Of a DNA stretch of 64,000 nucleotides, positions 1 to 9,090 are shown piece after piece. Numbering within the stretch: position 1 is the stretch's first letter; the number at the start of each line of letters is the position of its first letter. The notes beneath the pieces are model-generated. The model did not search any database, was not told where the DNA came from, and saw only the letters and a list, made by a program, of their open reading frames with translations. This DNA comes from Empedobacter sedimenti (GTDB lineage: Bacteria; Bacteroidota; Bacteroidia; Flavobacteriales; Weeksellaceae). The translations under genes were made by a program, and so were the position numbers. The stretch lies in assembly GCF_030005555.1 (NCBI RefSeq), contig NZ_JASCQG010000007.1, forward strand, positions 99,027 through 163,026. Direction: 5' to 3'.

Positions 1-279
1 ATTCCAAATTCTAAAGAATTAAACATTGGTTCAGGAGAACAAGTTTGTTTCGCATGTCACGGACGTGTTGATGAAATGAACGAAGTTAAAATGGCGAATG
101 ATTTCACAATGGGATGGTGTATTGAGTGTCACAGAACTACTGAGGTAGATATGGACAACGAGTATAACAAAGAATATTACGCAGAACTACACGAGAAACT
201 GAAAAAACAGTACGGTGACGCAACGAAGATTACAGTTGATGCTATCGGAGGTTTAGAGTGTGGTAAATGTCATTATTAA
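1..279 (+). CDS. actA: ActA, multiheme cytochrome c subunit of alternative complex III (3' end only)
   Basis: The reading frame is open from base 1, so only about the last 92 residues are visible. Three CxxCH heme-attachment motifs are seen (CFACH, CIECH, CGKCH), the last four residues from the stop. ActA of the family is a periplasmic pentaheme cytochrome that takes electrons from the complex; the missing hemes and the membrane anchor would lie upstream of the window. The call rests on the hemes plus the immediately following actB, 22 bases away. An ATG at 76 lies inside the conserved frame and is not the start. Confidence 0.85.
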   Translation: MPNSKELNIGSGEQVCFACHGRVDEMNEVKMANDFTMGWCIECHRTTEVDMDNEYNKEYYAELHEKLKKQYGDATKITVDAIGGLECGKCHY

Positions 280-301
280 TATAAAAAAGAGAGGAGTATA
301 A

Positions 302-3300
302 ATGGCTTCGAAGAAAAATTACTGGAAAAGTTTTGAGGAGTTAACTGACAATACGTTAAACGAAAAGTTAACTACCAATGAATTTGCAGAAGAAATTCCT
401 GTAGACAATTTCTTAGGGAATGATAACGCCATGGAGAACAGTCAAACTTCACGTCGTGACTTTTTGAAGATTTTAGGTTTCAGTACAGCTGCCGTTACTT
501 TAGCAGCTTGTGAAGCTCCAATCGTAAAATCTGTTCCTTATGTAGTTAAACCAGAAAATATTATGCCTGGTGTTCCTACATATTACGCATCTACTGTATT
601 TGATGGGTATGACTATGCTAACGTATTAGTACGTACAAGAGAAGGTCGTCCTATCCGTATAGATGCAAATAAAGGCGCTAATTATTTTGGTTCTACAAAT
701 GCTCGTGTTCAAGCATCTGTATTATCATTATACGATTCTGATAAAATAAAATCACCATTAACTAATGATGGTGGTAAGTTCAAAGCAACAACATGGAAAG
801 AACTTGATGCAAGAGTGACTAAAGCTTTAGCATCAGTTGGAGGAAAGAAAGTAGTTATTTTAACTCCATCTTTACCTTCTCCAACAACTAAAAAGTTGAT
901 TGCTGAATTTGCAACAAAATATCCTACAACGCAACACGTAGTATTTGATGCTGTTTCTTATTCAAACGCATTAGACGCTGCGCAAGAAGTGTACGGAAAA
1001 AGAGAATTACCATTTTACGATCTTAAGAATGCTGAATTAGTTGTTTCTTTCAACGCAGATTTCTTAGGAGATTATAATGGTGGTGGAATGGAAGGTGATT
1101 ATGGTGTTGCTCGTAAACCAGGAGCAAACATGATGCGTCACATCCAAGTAGAATCTGTTTTATCTTTAACAGGTGCTAATGCAGATACACGTTATCCTTT
1201 AAAACCAACTGATACTGAAAAAGTATTGGCTGAAGTTTATAATCAATTAGCAGGTATTAGTAAAGCTACTTCTAAAGAAGCAATTGCTATTGCAACTGAA
1301 TTAGATGCAAAGAAATCTAAAGCTGTAGTCATGGCTGATGGTTCAAAAGAAGCATTCGCTCTTTCTTATGCGATTAACCAATTATTAGGTTCTGCTGCAA
1401 TTACTGGTAAAGCTGTATTATTAAAAGAGTCTAACGACGCTACATTCAAACAATTTGTTGCTGAAGCTAAAGCTGGACAAGTTGGTGTTTTATTAAACTT
1501 CCAAACAAATCCAATCTATAGTGCTAAAGACACAAAAGATGTTGAAGCTGCTTTCAAAAATATCGGACTTAAAGTTGGTTTAGTAGAAAAATTAGACGAA
1601 ACTGCATCAGTTATGGACGTTATCGCTCCAGTAACTCACGGTTTAGAGTCTTGGAATGATTTCAACCCATTAACAGGTGTTTATTCATTACAACAACCAA
1701 CAATCGCACGTATTTTTGATTCTCGTCAATTTCAAGATTCATTAATCGCTTGGTTAACAGGACAAACTAAAGTTGTAGAAGTAGAAGATCCTAATGATCC
1801 AATTATGGTGATGGCTGTTTCTGCTACAAGACAAAAAGTTTCTCCATTCTACTTATATGTAAAACAAAACTGGGAAACTGCTATTTTACCTAAGTTAGGT
1901 GTAGATTTCAACAAAGCATTATACAATGGTTATAATGAATCAGCTGAAACATCTGCATTTACTGCTAACACAGGTGTTGCTGCTGCCGCTGCTACTAAAT
2001 TAGCTGCTGGTAAAGCATCACAATGGGAAATTCAATTCTATTCTAAAGCTGGTTTAGGAGATGGTACACAAGCAAACAATCCTTGGTTACAAGAATTACC
2101 AGACCCAATTACGCGTAACTCTTGGGATAACTATTTAACAGTTAATCCAAATGATGCTGAAAAATTAGGAATCAAAATTCAAGATAACTACAACGTTACA
2201 AACGGAAGAATGCAATTTGACGGTGAGTATGTAAACTTAACTGTTAATGGAGTAGTTTTAGAAAACGTTCCAGTATTCATTCAACCAGGTCAAGCAATCG
2301 GAACTGTAGGTTTAGCCTTTGGTTACGGTCGTACAAAAGCTGGTAAAGTTGCAAACAATGTAGGGGTTAACGCTTTCGCATTATACAATGGTAATGTAGG
2401 AGCTACTAATGCTAAGATTGAAAAATCTTCTCGTACAGATAAGCACGAATTTGCTAACATGCAACAACAACCAACATTGATGGGACGTTATGAAATTGCA
2501 AGAGAAGTTTCTTTAGCAGATTTCATCAACACAGATCGTCAAGAATGGAATCCAGTTGCTAAAATGCCAACTTGGAGAGGAGATTCTCCAGTAGGAGAGG
2601 TTGACTTATGGGCTAGTTTTGATCGTTCTACAGGACCTCACTTCAATTTAACAATTGATATGAACTCTTGTACAGGATGTGGAGCGTGTGTGATTGCTTG
2701 TCAAGCAGAAAACAACGTACCAACTGTAGGTAAAGAGCAAATGCGTATGTCAAGAGATATGTATTGGTTAAGAATTGACCGTTACTACTCTGATGTAACT
2801 TACCAAGATAAAGACGGAAAATTAACTCAAAAAGTCGCTTTAGAATCTGATCCAGATAATGAGCCACAACAATACACACGTTTAATTAAACCAGAGGCTG
2901 AAAATCCAGACGTGATTTTCCAACCATTAATGTGTCAACACTGTAACCACGCTCCTTGTGAGACTGTGTGTCCAGTAGGTGCAACATCTCATGGTCGTCA
3001 AGGTCAAAACATGATGGCTTATAACCGTTGTGTTGGTACACGTTACTGTGCAAATAACTGTCCTTACAAAGTACGTCGTTTCAACTGGTTTAACTGGGCG
3101 AATAATGACAAATACGACTTCCACATGAACAATGATTTAGGTCGTATGGTACTTAACCCAGACGTTGTTGTACGTACAAGAGGTGTAATTGAGAAATGTT
3201 CATTCTGTATCCAACAAACTCAAGCTGTAATCTTGAAAGCGAAAAAAGAAAACAGAGTCGTTAAAGACGATGAATTCTTGAATGCTGCTGCTTGTGCTGC

Positions 3301-3466
3301 TGCTTGTGGAACAGGTGCGATGAAATTTGGTGATATCAATGATGATAAATCAGAAGTAAGAAAAGTATCGAAAGATAAACGTTCTTATGTTTTATTAGAA
3401 GAAATTGGTACTAAACCAAATGTTATCTATCAAGTAAAAGTTAGAAACAGAAAAGAACAAGCTTAA
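302..3466 (+). CDS. actB: ActB, TAT-exported molybdopterin-oxidoreductase-like and Fe-S subunit of alternative complex III
   Basis: A 1054-residue fusion. After an unusual ~48-residue N-terminal extension comes a twin-arginine signal (SRRDFLK, RR at 51-52) ending in a lipobox-like LAAC (Cys 70). The middle is a molybdopterin-oxidoreductase-like domain that in this family lacks the cofactor. The last third carries four ferredoxin-type cysteine clusters, including CTGCGACVIAC, CQHCNHAPCETVC and CVGTRYCANNC. The family transfers electrons from menaquinol in ActC/F towards the heme subunits on the periplasmic side. It is followed by actC after 34 bases in one operon. The length and TAT-variant signal are typical of Bacteroidota. 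Confidence 0.95.
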   Translation: MASKKNYWKSFEELTDNTLNEKLTTNEFAEEIPVDNFLGNDNAMENSQTSRRDFLKILGFSTAAVTLAACEAPIVKSVPYVVKPENIMPGVPTYYASTVFDGYDYANVLVRTREGRPIRIDANKGANYFGSTNARVQASVLSLYDSDKIKSPLTNDGGKFKATTWKELDARVTKALASVGGKKVVILTPSLPSPTTKKLIAEFATKYPTTQHVVFDAVSYSNALDAAQEVYGKRELPFYDLKNAELVVSFNADFLGDYNGGGMEGDYGVARKPGANMMRHIQVESVLSLTGANADTRYPLKPTDTEKVLAEVYNQLAGISKATSKEAIAIATELDAKKSKAVVMADGSKEAFALSYAINQLLGSAAITGKAVLLKESNDATFKQFVAEAKAGQVGVLLNFQTNPIYSAKDTKDVEAAFKNIGLKVGLVEKLDETASVMDVIAPVTHGLESWNDFNPLTGVYSLQQPTIARIFDSRQFQDSLIAWLTGQTKVVEVEDPNDPIMVMAVSATRQKVSPFYLYVKQNWETAILPKLGVDFNKALYNGYNESAETSAFTANTGVAAAAATKLAAGKASQWEIQFYSKAGLGDGTQANNPWLQELPDPITRNSWDNYLTVNPNDAEKLGIKIQDNYNVTNGRMQFDGEYVNLTVNGVVLENVPVFIQPGQAIGTVGLAFGYGRTKAGKVANNVGVNAFALYNGNVGATNAKIEKSSRTDKHEFANMQQQPTLMGRYEIAREVSLADFINTDRQEWNPVAKMPTWRGDSPVGEVDLWASFDRSTGPHFNLTIDMNSCTGCGACVIACQAENNVPTVGKEQMRMSRDMYWLRIDRYYSDVTYQDKDGKLTQKVALESDPDNEPQQYTRLIKPEAENPDVIFQPLMCQHCNHAPCETVCPVGATSHGRQGQNMMAYNRCVGTRYCANNCPYKVRRFNWFNWANNDKYDFHMNNDLGRMVLNPDVVVRTRGVIEKCSFCIQQTQAVILKAKKENRVVKDDEFLNAAACAAACGTGAMKFGDINDDKSEVRKVSKDKRSYVLLEEIGTKPNVIYQVKVRNRKEQA

Positions 3467-3500
3467 TTTAATTAGTAAAGAATCAATAAGGTAAACAAAT

Positions 3501-4904
3501 ATGTCACATTACGAATCACAGGTAAGAGAACCCCTTATTTTAGGACATAAAACCTACCACGATATCACAGAAGACATTGCACGTCCGATTGAGACGCCAG
3601 CAAGTAAACTGTGGTGGATATGTTTCAGTATTGCAATGGTTGCTTTCGTTTTTGGAGTAGGAGCTATTGCATATACAGTAGGAACAGGTATTGGTGTTTG
3701 GGGATTGAATAGAACGATTAACTGGGGATGGGATATCACCAACTTCGTTTGGTGGGTAGGTATCGGTCACGCTGGTACATTAATCTCAGCCGTTTTATTA
3801 TTATTCCGTCAAAAATGGAGAATGTCGGTTAACCGTTCTGCGGAAGCTATGACTATCTTCGCCGTTGTACAGGCAGCGTTATTCCCTGTAATTCACATGG
3901 GTCGTCCATGGTTAATGTATTGGGTATTCCCAATTCCTAACCAATTTGGATCTTTATGGCCTAACTTTAACTCACCATTATTATGGGACGTATTTGCGAT
4001 TTCTACGTATTTCTCTGTATCAACAGTTTTCTGGTTGATGGGATTAATTCCTGACTTCGCTATGGTACGTGACCGTGCAACAAAACCATTCGCTAAAAAA
4101 ATCTACGGAATTTTAGCTTTCGGATGGGGTGGTGGAGCTAAACACTGGCAACGTTTCGAAGAATTATCTTTGGTATTAGCTGGTTTATGTACACCGTTAG
4201 TATTCTCGGTACACACAATTGTATCTTTCGATTTCGCGACATCTGTTATTAAAGGATGGCACTCGACAGTATATCCTCCATATTTCGTTGCCGGAGCAAT
4301 TTTCTCTGGTTTCGCAATGGTACAAACATTATTAAGTGTAATGCGTAAAGTTTTACATTACGAAGATTATATTACTCGTAAACACATCGAGTATATGAAT
4401 ATCGTAATCGTTGTAACTGGTGGTATGGTAGCAGTAGCTTACTTAACAGAGTTATGGATTGCATGGTATTCTGGATCTCGTTATGAAGATTTTACATACT
4501 TCTCTCCAGGTGCTGCAACAGGACCTTATTGGTGGGCATTCTGGGCGTTAATTATCTGTAACGTTTTAGTACCAGGATTACTATGGATTCGTCCAATCAG
4601 AAGAAACTTCTTCTGGACTTTTGTTATCTCTATCGTAGTTAACATTGGTATGTGGTTTGAGCGTTTTGATATTATCGTTATCAACTTATCTCGCGATTAC
4701 TTACCATCGAGCTGGACAATGTTTATGCCTTCATGGGTAGACGTAGGTATCTTCTTAGGTACTATGGGATTCTTCTCTGTGTTATACTTATTGTACGCAC
4801 GTACATTCCCAGTAATTTCACAGTCTGAATTAAAAACTATTTTGAAATCATCAGGCGAAAGCTATAAAAAACATCATACTGAAGATGAGCATCACGAACA
4901 CTAA
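3501..4904 (+). CDS. actC: ActC, NrfD/PsrC-type quinol-binding membrane subunit
   Basis: This 467-residue polytopic membrane protein of the NrfD family has about ten hydrophobic helices rich in Trp and Phe. It ends in a His-rich cytoplasmic tail (HHTEDEHHEH). In alternative complex III this subunit contacts ActB and forms the menaquinol oxidation site; ActF is its paralog. Its last 20 bases overlap the start of actD, indicating translational coupling. Nothing looks abnormal in the sequence. Confidence 0.95.
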   Translation: MSHYESQVREPLILGHKTYHDITEDIARPIETPASKLWWICFSIAMVAFVFGVGAIAYTVGTGIGVWGLNRTINWGWDITNFVWWVGIGHAGTLISAVLLLFRQKWRMSVNRSAEAMTIFAVVQAALFPVIHMGRPWLMYWVFPIPNQFGSLWPNFNSPLLWDVFAISTYFSVSTVFWLMGLIPDFAMVRDRATKPFAKKIYGILAFGWGGGAKHWQRFEELSLVLAGLCTPLVFSVHTIVSFDFATSVIKGWHSTVYPPYFVAGAIFSGFAMVQTLLSVMRKVLHYEDYITRKHIEYMNIVIVVTGGMVAVAYLTELWIAWYSGSRYEDFTYFSPGAATGPYWWAFWALIICNVLVPGLLWIRPIRRNFFWTFVISIVVNIGMWFERFDIIVINLSRDYLPSSWTMFMPSWVDVGIFLGTMGFFSVLYLLYARTFPVISQSELKTILKSSGESYKKHHTEDEHHEH

Positions 4905-5454
4905 AATCGTTTATGGTCTTTACGGAGACGACGATGATTTATTAAAAGCAGTAAAATCTATTCGTAAACAAGGTATTACAATAGATGAAGTATATACACC
5001 CTTCCCTGTACACGGATTAGATAAAGCATTAGGATTAAAGAAAACTCGTATTTCTGACCTAGCATTCTTTTACGGTGCATTTGGTACAACATTAGCATCA
5101 TTGATGACATGGTTTATTATGAACCATGACTGGGCTCAGGATATTGGTGGTAAACCATCTTTCTCTTGGGGGCAAAATATGCCAGCTTTCGTTCCTATTA
5201 TGTTCGAGTTGACAGTATTTTGTGCAGCGCACTTTATGACATTAACTTACTTAGTACGTAACAAAATGTATCCTGGTGCAAAAGCTAAAAACCCAGATCC
5301 TCGTACAACAGATGATAAATTCTTAATTGAAATTAAAACATCTGATGTAGAGAAAATCAAAAATGTATTTGTAGAAACTGGTGCTGAAGAAGTAACTGTA
5401 AAAGGTGATGTTGTAGTAGAACCAAGTGTTAACAATTTAGTACAAGAAGCATAA
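4885..5454 (+). CDS. actD: ActD, DUF3341 membrane subunit of alternative complex III
   Basis: A 189-residue DUF3341 protein with two predicted membrane helices (about residues 60-80 and 100-125) joined by a periplasmic loop rich in Trp and Pro. The N-terminal ~50 residues form a small cytoplasmic domain. It overlaps actC by 20 bases, and its stop shares bases with the actE start (TAATG). ActD is a structural subunit that binds between ActC and ActF; no catalytic role is known. Confidence 0.93.
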   Translation: MSITNTKIVYGLYGDDDDLLKAVKSIRKQGITIDEVYTPFPVHGLDKALGLKKTRISDLAFFYGAFGTTLASLMTWFIMNHDWAQDIGGKPSFSWGQNMPAFVPIMFELTVFCAAHFMTLTYLVRNKMYPGAKAKNPDPRTTDDKFLIEIKTSDVEKIKNVFVETGAEEVTVKGDVVVEPSVNNLVQEA

Positions 5455-6137
5455 TGAAAAAGATCGCACTATTTATAGGATTAGGAAGTATTTTAATTAC
5501 TTCTTGTTCTGATAAGAAACGTCATCCAAGTATCGTTTATATGCCAGATATGTATTATCCGACAGCTTACGATCCTTATGAAAAGGCTACTTTTGGTTAT
5601 CCTCATGACGAAGAAAACTCTGAAGTTCCAGTAATGAGTAAAAATCATAATATGTCTGCATTAGAATCTGTAGAAGGAGCTGTTGCAAGAACGGATGGTG
5701 ATATTTTACCTTGGACTTTCAAAAATAATAACGCTGGTTACGCACAAGCAAAAGCTGTAACTACTTCTCCTCTTAACGCAGCTAATAAAGCGGCAGATTT
5801 AGAAAGAGGTAAAGTAATGTATGGTCAAAACTGTGCCGTTTGTCACGGAGACGCTGGTGATGGACAAGGATCTATTGTAAAATCTAAAGCTTATTCTGGT
5901 GTTCCAAATTATAGCGAAAGAGATGTTACTGTAGGATCAGTTTATCATGTAATTATGTATGGAAAAAATGCGATGGGTTCTTACGCATCTCAATTGACTC
6001 CTGCAGACCGTTGGAGAGTTGCTGAATATGTAATGAGTTTGAAAGGTGGTTCAACAGCTGCTGCTACTCCTGCTCCTGCTGGAGAGGTTACAGCTGAAGC
6101 TAAACCTGCAACTGAAGAAAAAGCAACTAATAAATAA
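5454..6137 (+). CDS. actE: ActE, monoheme cytochrome c lipoprotein
   Basis: The protein has 227 residues and starts with a lipoprotein signal (lipobox ITSC, Cys at about 18). It contains a single class I cytochrome c domain with the CAVCHG heme motif near residue 127 and a likely distal Met in the NAMGSY region. The C-terminal 25 residues are Ala/Glu/Thr/Pro-rich and look disordered. ActE passes electrons on to the terminal oxidase or a soluble carrier. It is translationally coupled to actD by a 1-base overlap. Confidence 0.93.
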   Translation: MKKIALFIGLGSILITSCSDKKRHPSIVYMPDMYYPTAYDPYEKATFGYPHDEENSEVPVMSKNHNMSALESVEGAVARTDGDILPWTFKNNNAGYAQAKAVTTSPLNAANKAADLERGKVMYGQNCAVCHGDAGDGQGSIVKSKAYSGVPNYSERDVTVGSVYHVIMYGKNAMGSYASQLTPADRWRVAEYVMSLKGGSTAAATPAPAGEVTAEAKPATEEKATNK

Positions 6138-6155
6138 TAAAATAAGTTAATTATT

Positions 6156-7493
6156 ATGCAATATACATTTTCCCCAAGATTAAAAAATGCATCGCTTATC
6201 CTTGCTGTGATAGGTGTTGTACTTTACGGGATAGGATTTTTCTTACATCAACAAGATGTTGCTAATTCAACTGAATATATTAACGGTTTGATTGAAGCTC
6301 ATCCAACACAATTTTTTGGAGAGTACATTTCAGATTCTTATGCATCTATGAATACAGATCATGCTGGACACATGGAGCATTTGACAAATTTATTGAAAAA
6401 CAGACCTTGGGCTGCTTTCTATGTACCAGCTTATTTAGCATTTGGTATTGCGGCTTCTGCGCTATTTTTCTTATGTATTCAATTCGTAGCAAACGCTGGT
6501 TGGTCTATGGTAGTATCTCGTGTTATGGAGGCTATCGCATCATTTTTACCAGTTGGTTCTGCTCTTGTTGGTATCATCGTTTTAGGATCTTATTTTCACA
6601 TGAATCACTTATTCCACTGGATGGATGCTAGTTTGATTGATACAAAAAGTGCTAATTATGATATTTACATGGCAAACAAAGCTCAACTTTGGTTAAGCCC
6701 TAACTTCTGGTTAGTACGTTGTGTTATTTACTTAGTAGTATTATCTTTAATGTTACCTGTAATTAAAAACGCAACACGTAAATTAGACGAGACAAACGGA
6801 GATTTAAAAGTATATGCTCAATTATACAAAAAATCTGTAATCTACTTAGTAATTTTTGCATTATGTTCTGCAGCATTTGCTTGGGATTTCGTGATGTCTT
6901 TAGATCCACACTGGTTCTCTTCATTATTTATGTGGTACGGAATGGTTTCATACTTAGTTTCTGCGGTTTCTATTATGGCAATTATTTCTATCTACTTAAA
7001 AAGAAAGAACGCTTTACCGTTATTTAATGATAACCACTTACATGATTTAACAAAATACATGTTCGGTTTCTCATTATTATGGTCTTACTTATGGTTCTGT
7101 CAATTCATGTTACAATGGTATGCTAACATTCCTGAGGAAGCTCAATACTTCCAACAACGTATGGCACAATACCCATTATATTTCTGGATGTTAGTGATCA
7201 ATTTAGTAGCTCCATTCTTGATTTTAATTTCATCAAGTATGAAACGTCGTTACCAAATCGTTTTCGTGATGGGATTCGTTATCATTTTTGGACACTATTG
7301 GGATTTCTACAACCAAATTATGCCAGCAGCTGTAGGTCCATTCCACAACTTTGGTTTAATGGAAATTGGAGCATTAGTTGGAATCGGAGGAATCTTTACA
7401 TTCGTAGTTATGAATGCAGTTTCTAAATTAAACTTAGAAGCAAAAGGTCACCCTTACTTCCACGAATCAAAAATTTATGAATATCCTTTCTAA
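6156..7493 (+). CDS. actF: ActF, second NrfD-like membrane subunit (quinol:cytochrome c oxidoreductase)
   Basis: A 445-residue polytopic membrane protein with about ten hydrophobic helices, paralogous to ActC. It ends the operon 18 bases after actE. In alternative complex III it completes the transmembrane core and may take part in proton translocation. In many Bacteroidota cytochrome c oxidase genes follow this gene. Here a strong terminator follows instead, so the oxidase genes are elsewhere or upstream of the window. Confidence 0.94.
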   Translation: MQYTFSPRLKNASLILAVIGVVLYGIGFFLHQQDVANSTEYINGLIEAHPTQFFGEYISDSYASMNTDHAGHMEHLTNLLKNRPWAAFYVPAYLAFGIAASALFFLCIQFVANAGWSMVVSRVMEAIASFLPVGSALVGIIVLGSYFHMNHLFHWMDASLIDTKSANYDIYMANKAQLWLSPNFWLVRCVIYLVVLSLMLPVIKNATRKLDETNGDLKVYAQLYKKSVIYLVIFALCSAAFAWDFVMSLDPHWFSSLFMWYGMVSYLVSAVSIMAIISIYLKRKNALPLFNDNHLHDLTKYMFGFSLLWSYLWFCQFMLQWYANIPEEAQYFQQRMAQYPLYFWMLVINLVAPFLILISSSMKRRYQIVFVMGFVIIFGHYWDFYNQIMPAAVGPFHNFGLMEIGALVGIGGIFTFVVMNAVSKLNLEAKGHPYFHESKIYEYPF

Positions 7494-7516
7494 TCAGAAA
7501 GATGATTATAAAACTA

Positions 7517-7549
7517 AAAAGCTCGATACATTTGTATCGAGCTTTTTTT
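7517..7549 (+). terminator. Intrinsic terminator closing the act operon
   Basis: A perfect inverted repeat (GCTCGATACA / TGTATCGAGC, extended by A4/T4) with a 2-base apparent loop is followed by a T-run. It lies 24 bases after actF, and its A-rich left arm could also end the leftward gene at 7568. Confidence 0.9.
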
Positions 7550-7567
7550 ATTTTCAGAGTTATAGTA

Positions 7568-7876
7568 CTATTCTATTGTTCGTCTTTTAATTTCTAATTG
7601 AATTAAAAAGTGATCAACTTCATCATCTGTACCTAGATTTCCAACTACATATACGCCTTTATCTCCGTTTATGTTATTCACTATTCCGTATACAGAAGAT
7701 TCGTCATCAGGATTAGAATCACCTTCGTAGCGGTAGATATAAGTAATATCAAAATTAGTAGAATCTTGCTTTATTTGATCTTTCTCAATGTTGTAATCAA
7801 TTGTGTAACCTAATTCTTTTAATTCAGCCAGAGCTAGAGAAGCTGATTTGTATCGATACTGTATTTTTTCTTTCAT
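7568..7876 (-). CDS. Small conserved Bacteroidota protein of unknown function
   Basis: A 102-residue cytoplasmic protein starting at the ATG at 7876; an upstream in-frame ATG at 7906 gives an unlikely hydrophobic extension. The pattern of an N-terminal helix with LAELKELGYT, a YRYEGDSNPDDESSVYGI segment and a C-terminal glycine-rich strand resembles a family of ~100-residue proteins. That family is often annotated in Bacteroidota as phosphoribosylpyrophosphate synthetase, without biochemical support that I know of. It has no signal peptide and no recognised active site. It is monocistronic and converges with the act operon. Confidence 0.75.
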   Translation of the reverse strand: MKEKIQYRYKSASLALAELKELGYTIDYNIEKDQIKQDSTNFDITYIYRYEGDSNPDDESSVYGIVNNINGDKGVYVVGNLGTDDEVDHFLIQLEIKRRTIE

Positions 7877-7982
7877 AATGTAGAGTTTGTAGTTGTAAAA
7901 CCTCAAATATTATTCCAATAAGTTTATTAAATACTTAATTAATTTCTTTTTGGTAAGGTTATTGTCTTAGTAAGTATAAGAA

Positions 7983-8273
7983 ATGATGAAAGATATGAAA
8001 ACAGTATTTAGAAAATTTAATTTGGTTTTGGTATTTGGTTTAGCTGCTTTATTTTTAGTTTCATGTGATGGTACGACAACAATTTATGGAATAGAGCATA
8101 GTAACCATAAGAAAGGTAAATATAAAAAGTATCCGAAATATGATGTACGATACGAAGATCATAGAAGTTTACCTCCAGGACAACATAAGAAAATACACGG
8201 TGATAAATCAGCCAAAAAATATGCTCCAGGACAACAAAACAAATATTATAAAAAAGGAAAAAAACATCATTAA
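7983..8273 (+). CDS. Small basic lipoprotein with a C-terminal YAPGQ motif
   Basis: A 96-residue protein with a lipoprotein signal (LFLVSC, Cys at about 28). The mature part is very rich in Lys, His and Tyr and contains two related segments (LPPGQHKK and YAPGQQNK). Short Lys/His-rich lipoproteins with such GDKSAKKYAPGQ tails recur in Flavobacteriia and are sometimes mislabelled quinol oxidase subunit 4. The function is unknown. The start could also be the next ATG at 7986 or the one at 7995. Confidence 0.75.
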   Translation: MMKDMKTVFRKFNLVLVFGLAALFLVSCDGTTTIYGIEHSNHKKGKYKKYPKYDVRYEDHRSLPPGQHKKIHGDKSAKKYAPGQQNKYYKKGKKHH

Positions 8274-8287
8274 TATGATGACGAATA

Positions 8288-8318
8288 AAAAAGGATTGAA
8301 CATTGTTCAATCCTTTTT
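8288..8318. terminator. Bidirectional terminator
   Basis: AAAAGGATTGAAC / GTTCAATCCTTTT with a 3-base loop, A-tract left and T-tract right. It sits between converging genes (lipoprotein at 7983 and rlpA-like at 8340), so it can serve both. Confidence 0.88.
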
Positions 8319-8339
8319 CTTTAATATCTAAAAATGCAA

Positions 8340-8843
8340 TTATTCAACTACCTCCATTTCTACATTCAGAACGCCTGAATTGATAGAACCTATAGATGAA
8401 AATGCTGCTTTACTTAAATCCAATAATCTTGCTTTGGTATGTGGACCTCTGTCATTTATTTTTACAACAACAGATTTACCATTTTTTGTGTTAGTTACCT
8501 TTACTTTAGTTCCGAAAGGTAAAGTTTTGTGTGCTGCAGTAAAGTTATCTTTGTTATACAATTCTCCGCTTGAAGTTTTTTGTCCTTGAAATTTATCTGC
8601 ATACCATGAGACAATTCCACTTATTTTTTTTCCTGCTTTTTCTACTATCTCAGCTACCGAAGAATTATCTATCTTCTTTATTTCATTTACTTTATCAACA
8701 AATTTAGCGCTAATCAATTTCTTAGCATATGTTGAAACAGGTAATGGTAGTGGACTTTCTTTAGAAAAGCTTGATTTTCCATTTGCTTTAGCCATTGGAA
8801 GAATCATCAGTACTACTAATAATGTTAAAAACTTTTTTGTCAT
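8340..8843 (-). CDS. RlpA-like septal ring protein with double-psi beta-barrel
   Basis: A 167-residue secreted protein with an N-terminal signal peptide (about residues 1-20, ending near AKA). A ~45-residue linker precedes a C-terminal double-psi beta-barrel domain. The domain shows the RlpA hallmarks GIVSWYADKFQGQKTSSGE, LPFGTKVKV and INDRGPH. RlpA proteins bind or cleave denuded peptidoglycan at the division site; catalysis varies among homologs. There is no lipobox Cys and no SPOR domain, so it is a short soluble form. Confidence 0.88.
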   Translation of the reverse strand: MTKKFLTLLVVLMILPMAKANGKSSFSKESPLPLPVSTYAKKLISAKFVDKVNEIKKIDNSSVAEIVEKAGKKISGIVSWYADKFQGQKTSSGELYNKDNFTAAHKTLPFGTKVKVTNTKNGKSVVVKINDRGPHTKARLLDLSKAAFSSIGSINSGVLNVEMEVVE

Positions 8844-9090
8844 ATATAGCTTTTTCTGAATCTTTATCTAAAATACTACATAATAGAGTTTGTTTACAAT
8901 TAGATAATATTTCTTGATGATTTAGGCTACACGAAGAAGGTATAATCCTTTATAAGTAGACGATTTATGATTGTTTGTTAAAGCAAAGTTAAAAAATATT
9001 CAACTTATTAAATTTTTTAAGAATATTTGACAAAAAACATATAAAAACTTAATATACAATTAGTTATGAAATATTGAAATTATTGCTAAA

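Noticed and set aside
2643..3124. Minus-strand ORFs opposite actB
   Set aside because: They lie inside a well-conserved gene on the other strand, are rich in Cys/Tyr/Thr from reverse codons, and have no homology pattern.
8844..9090. Possible tRNA or small RNA in the gap between the rlpA-like and dnaG genes
   Set aside because: No cloverleaf, anticodon arm or CCA-type end could be made out, and the region is AT-rich leader.
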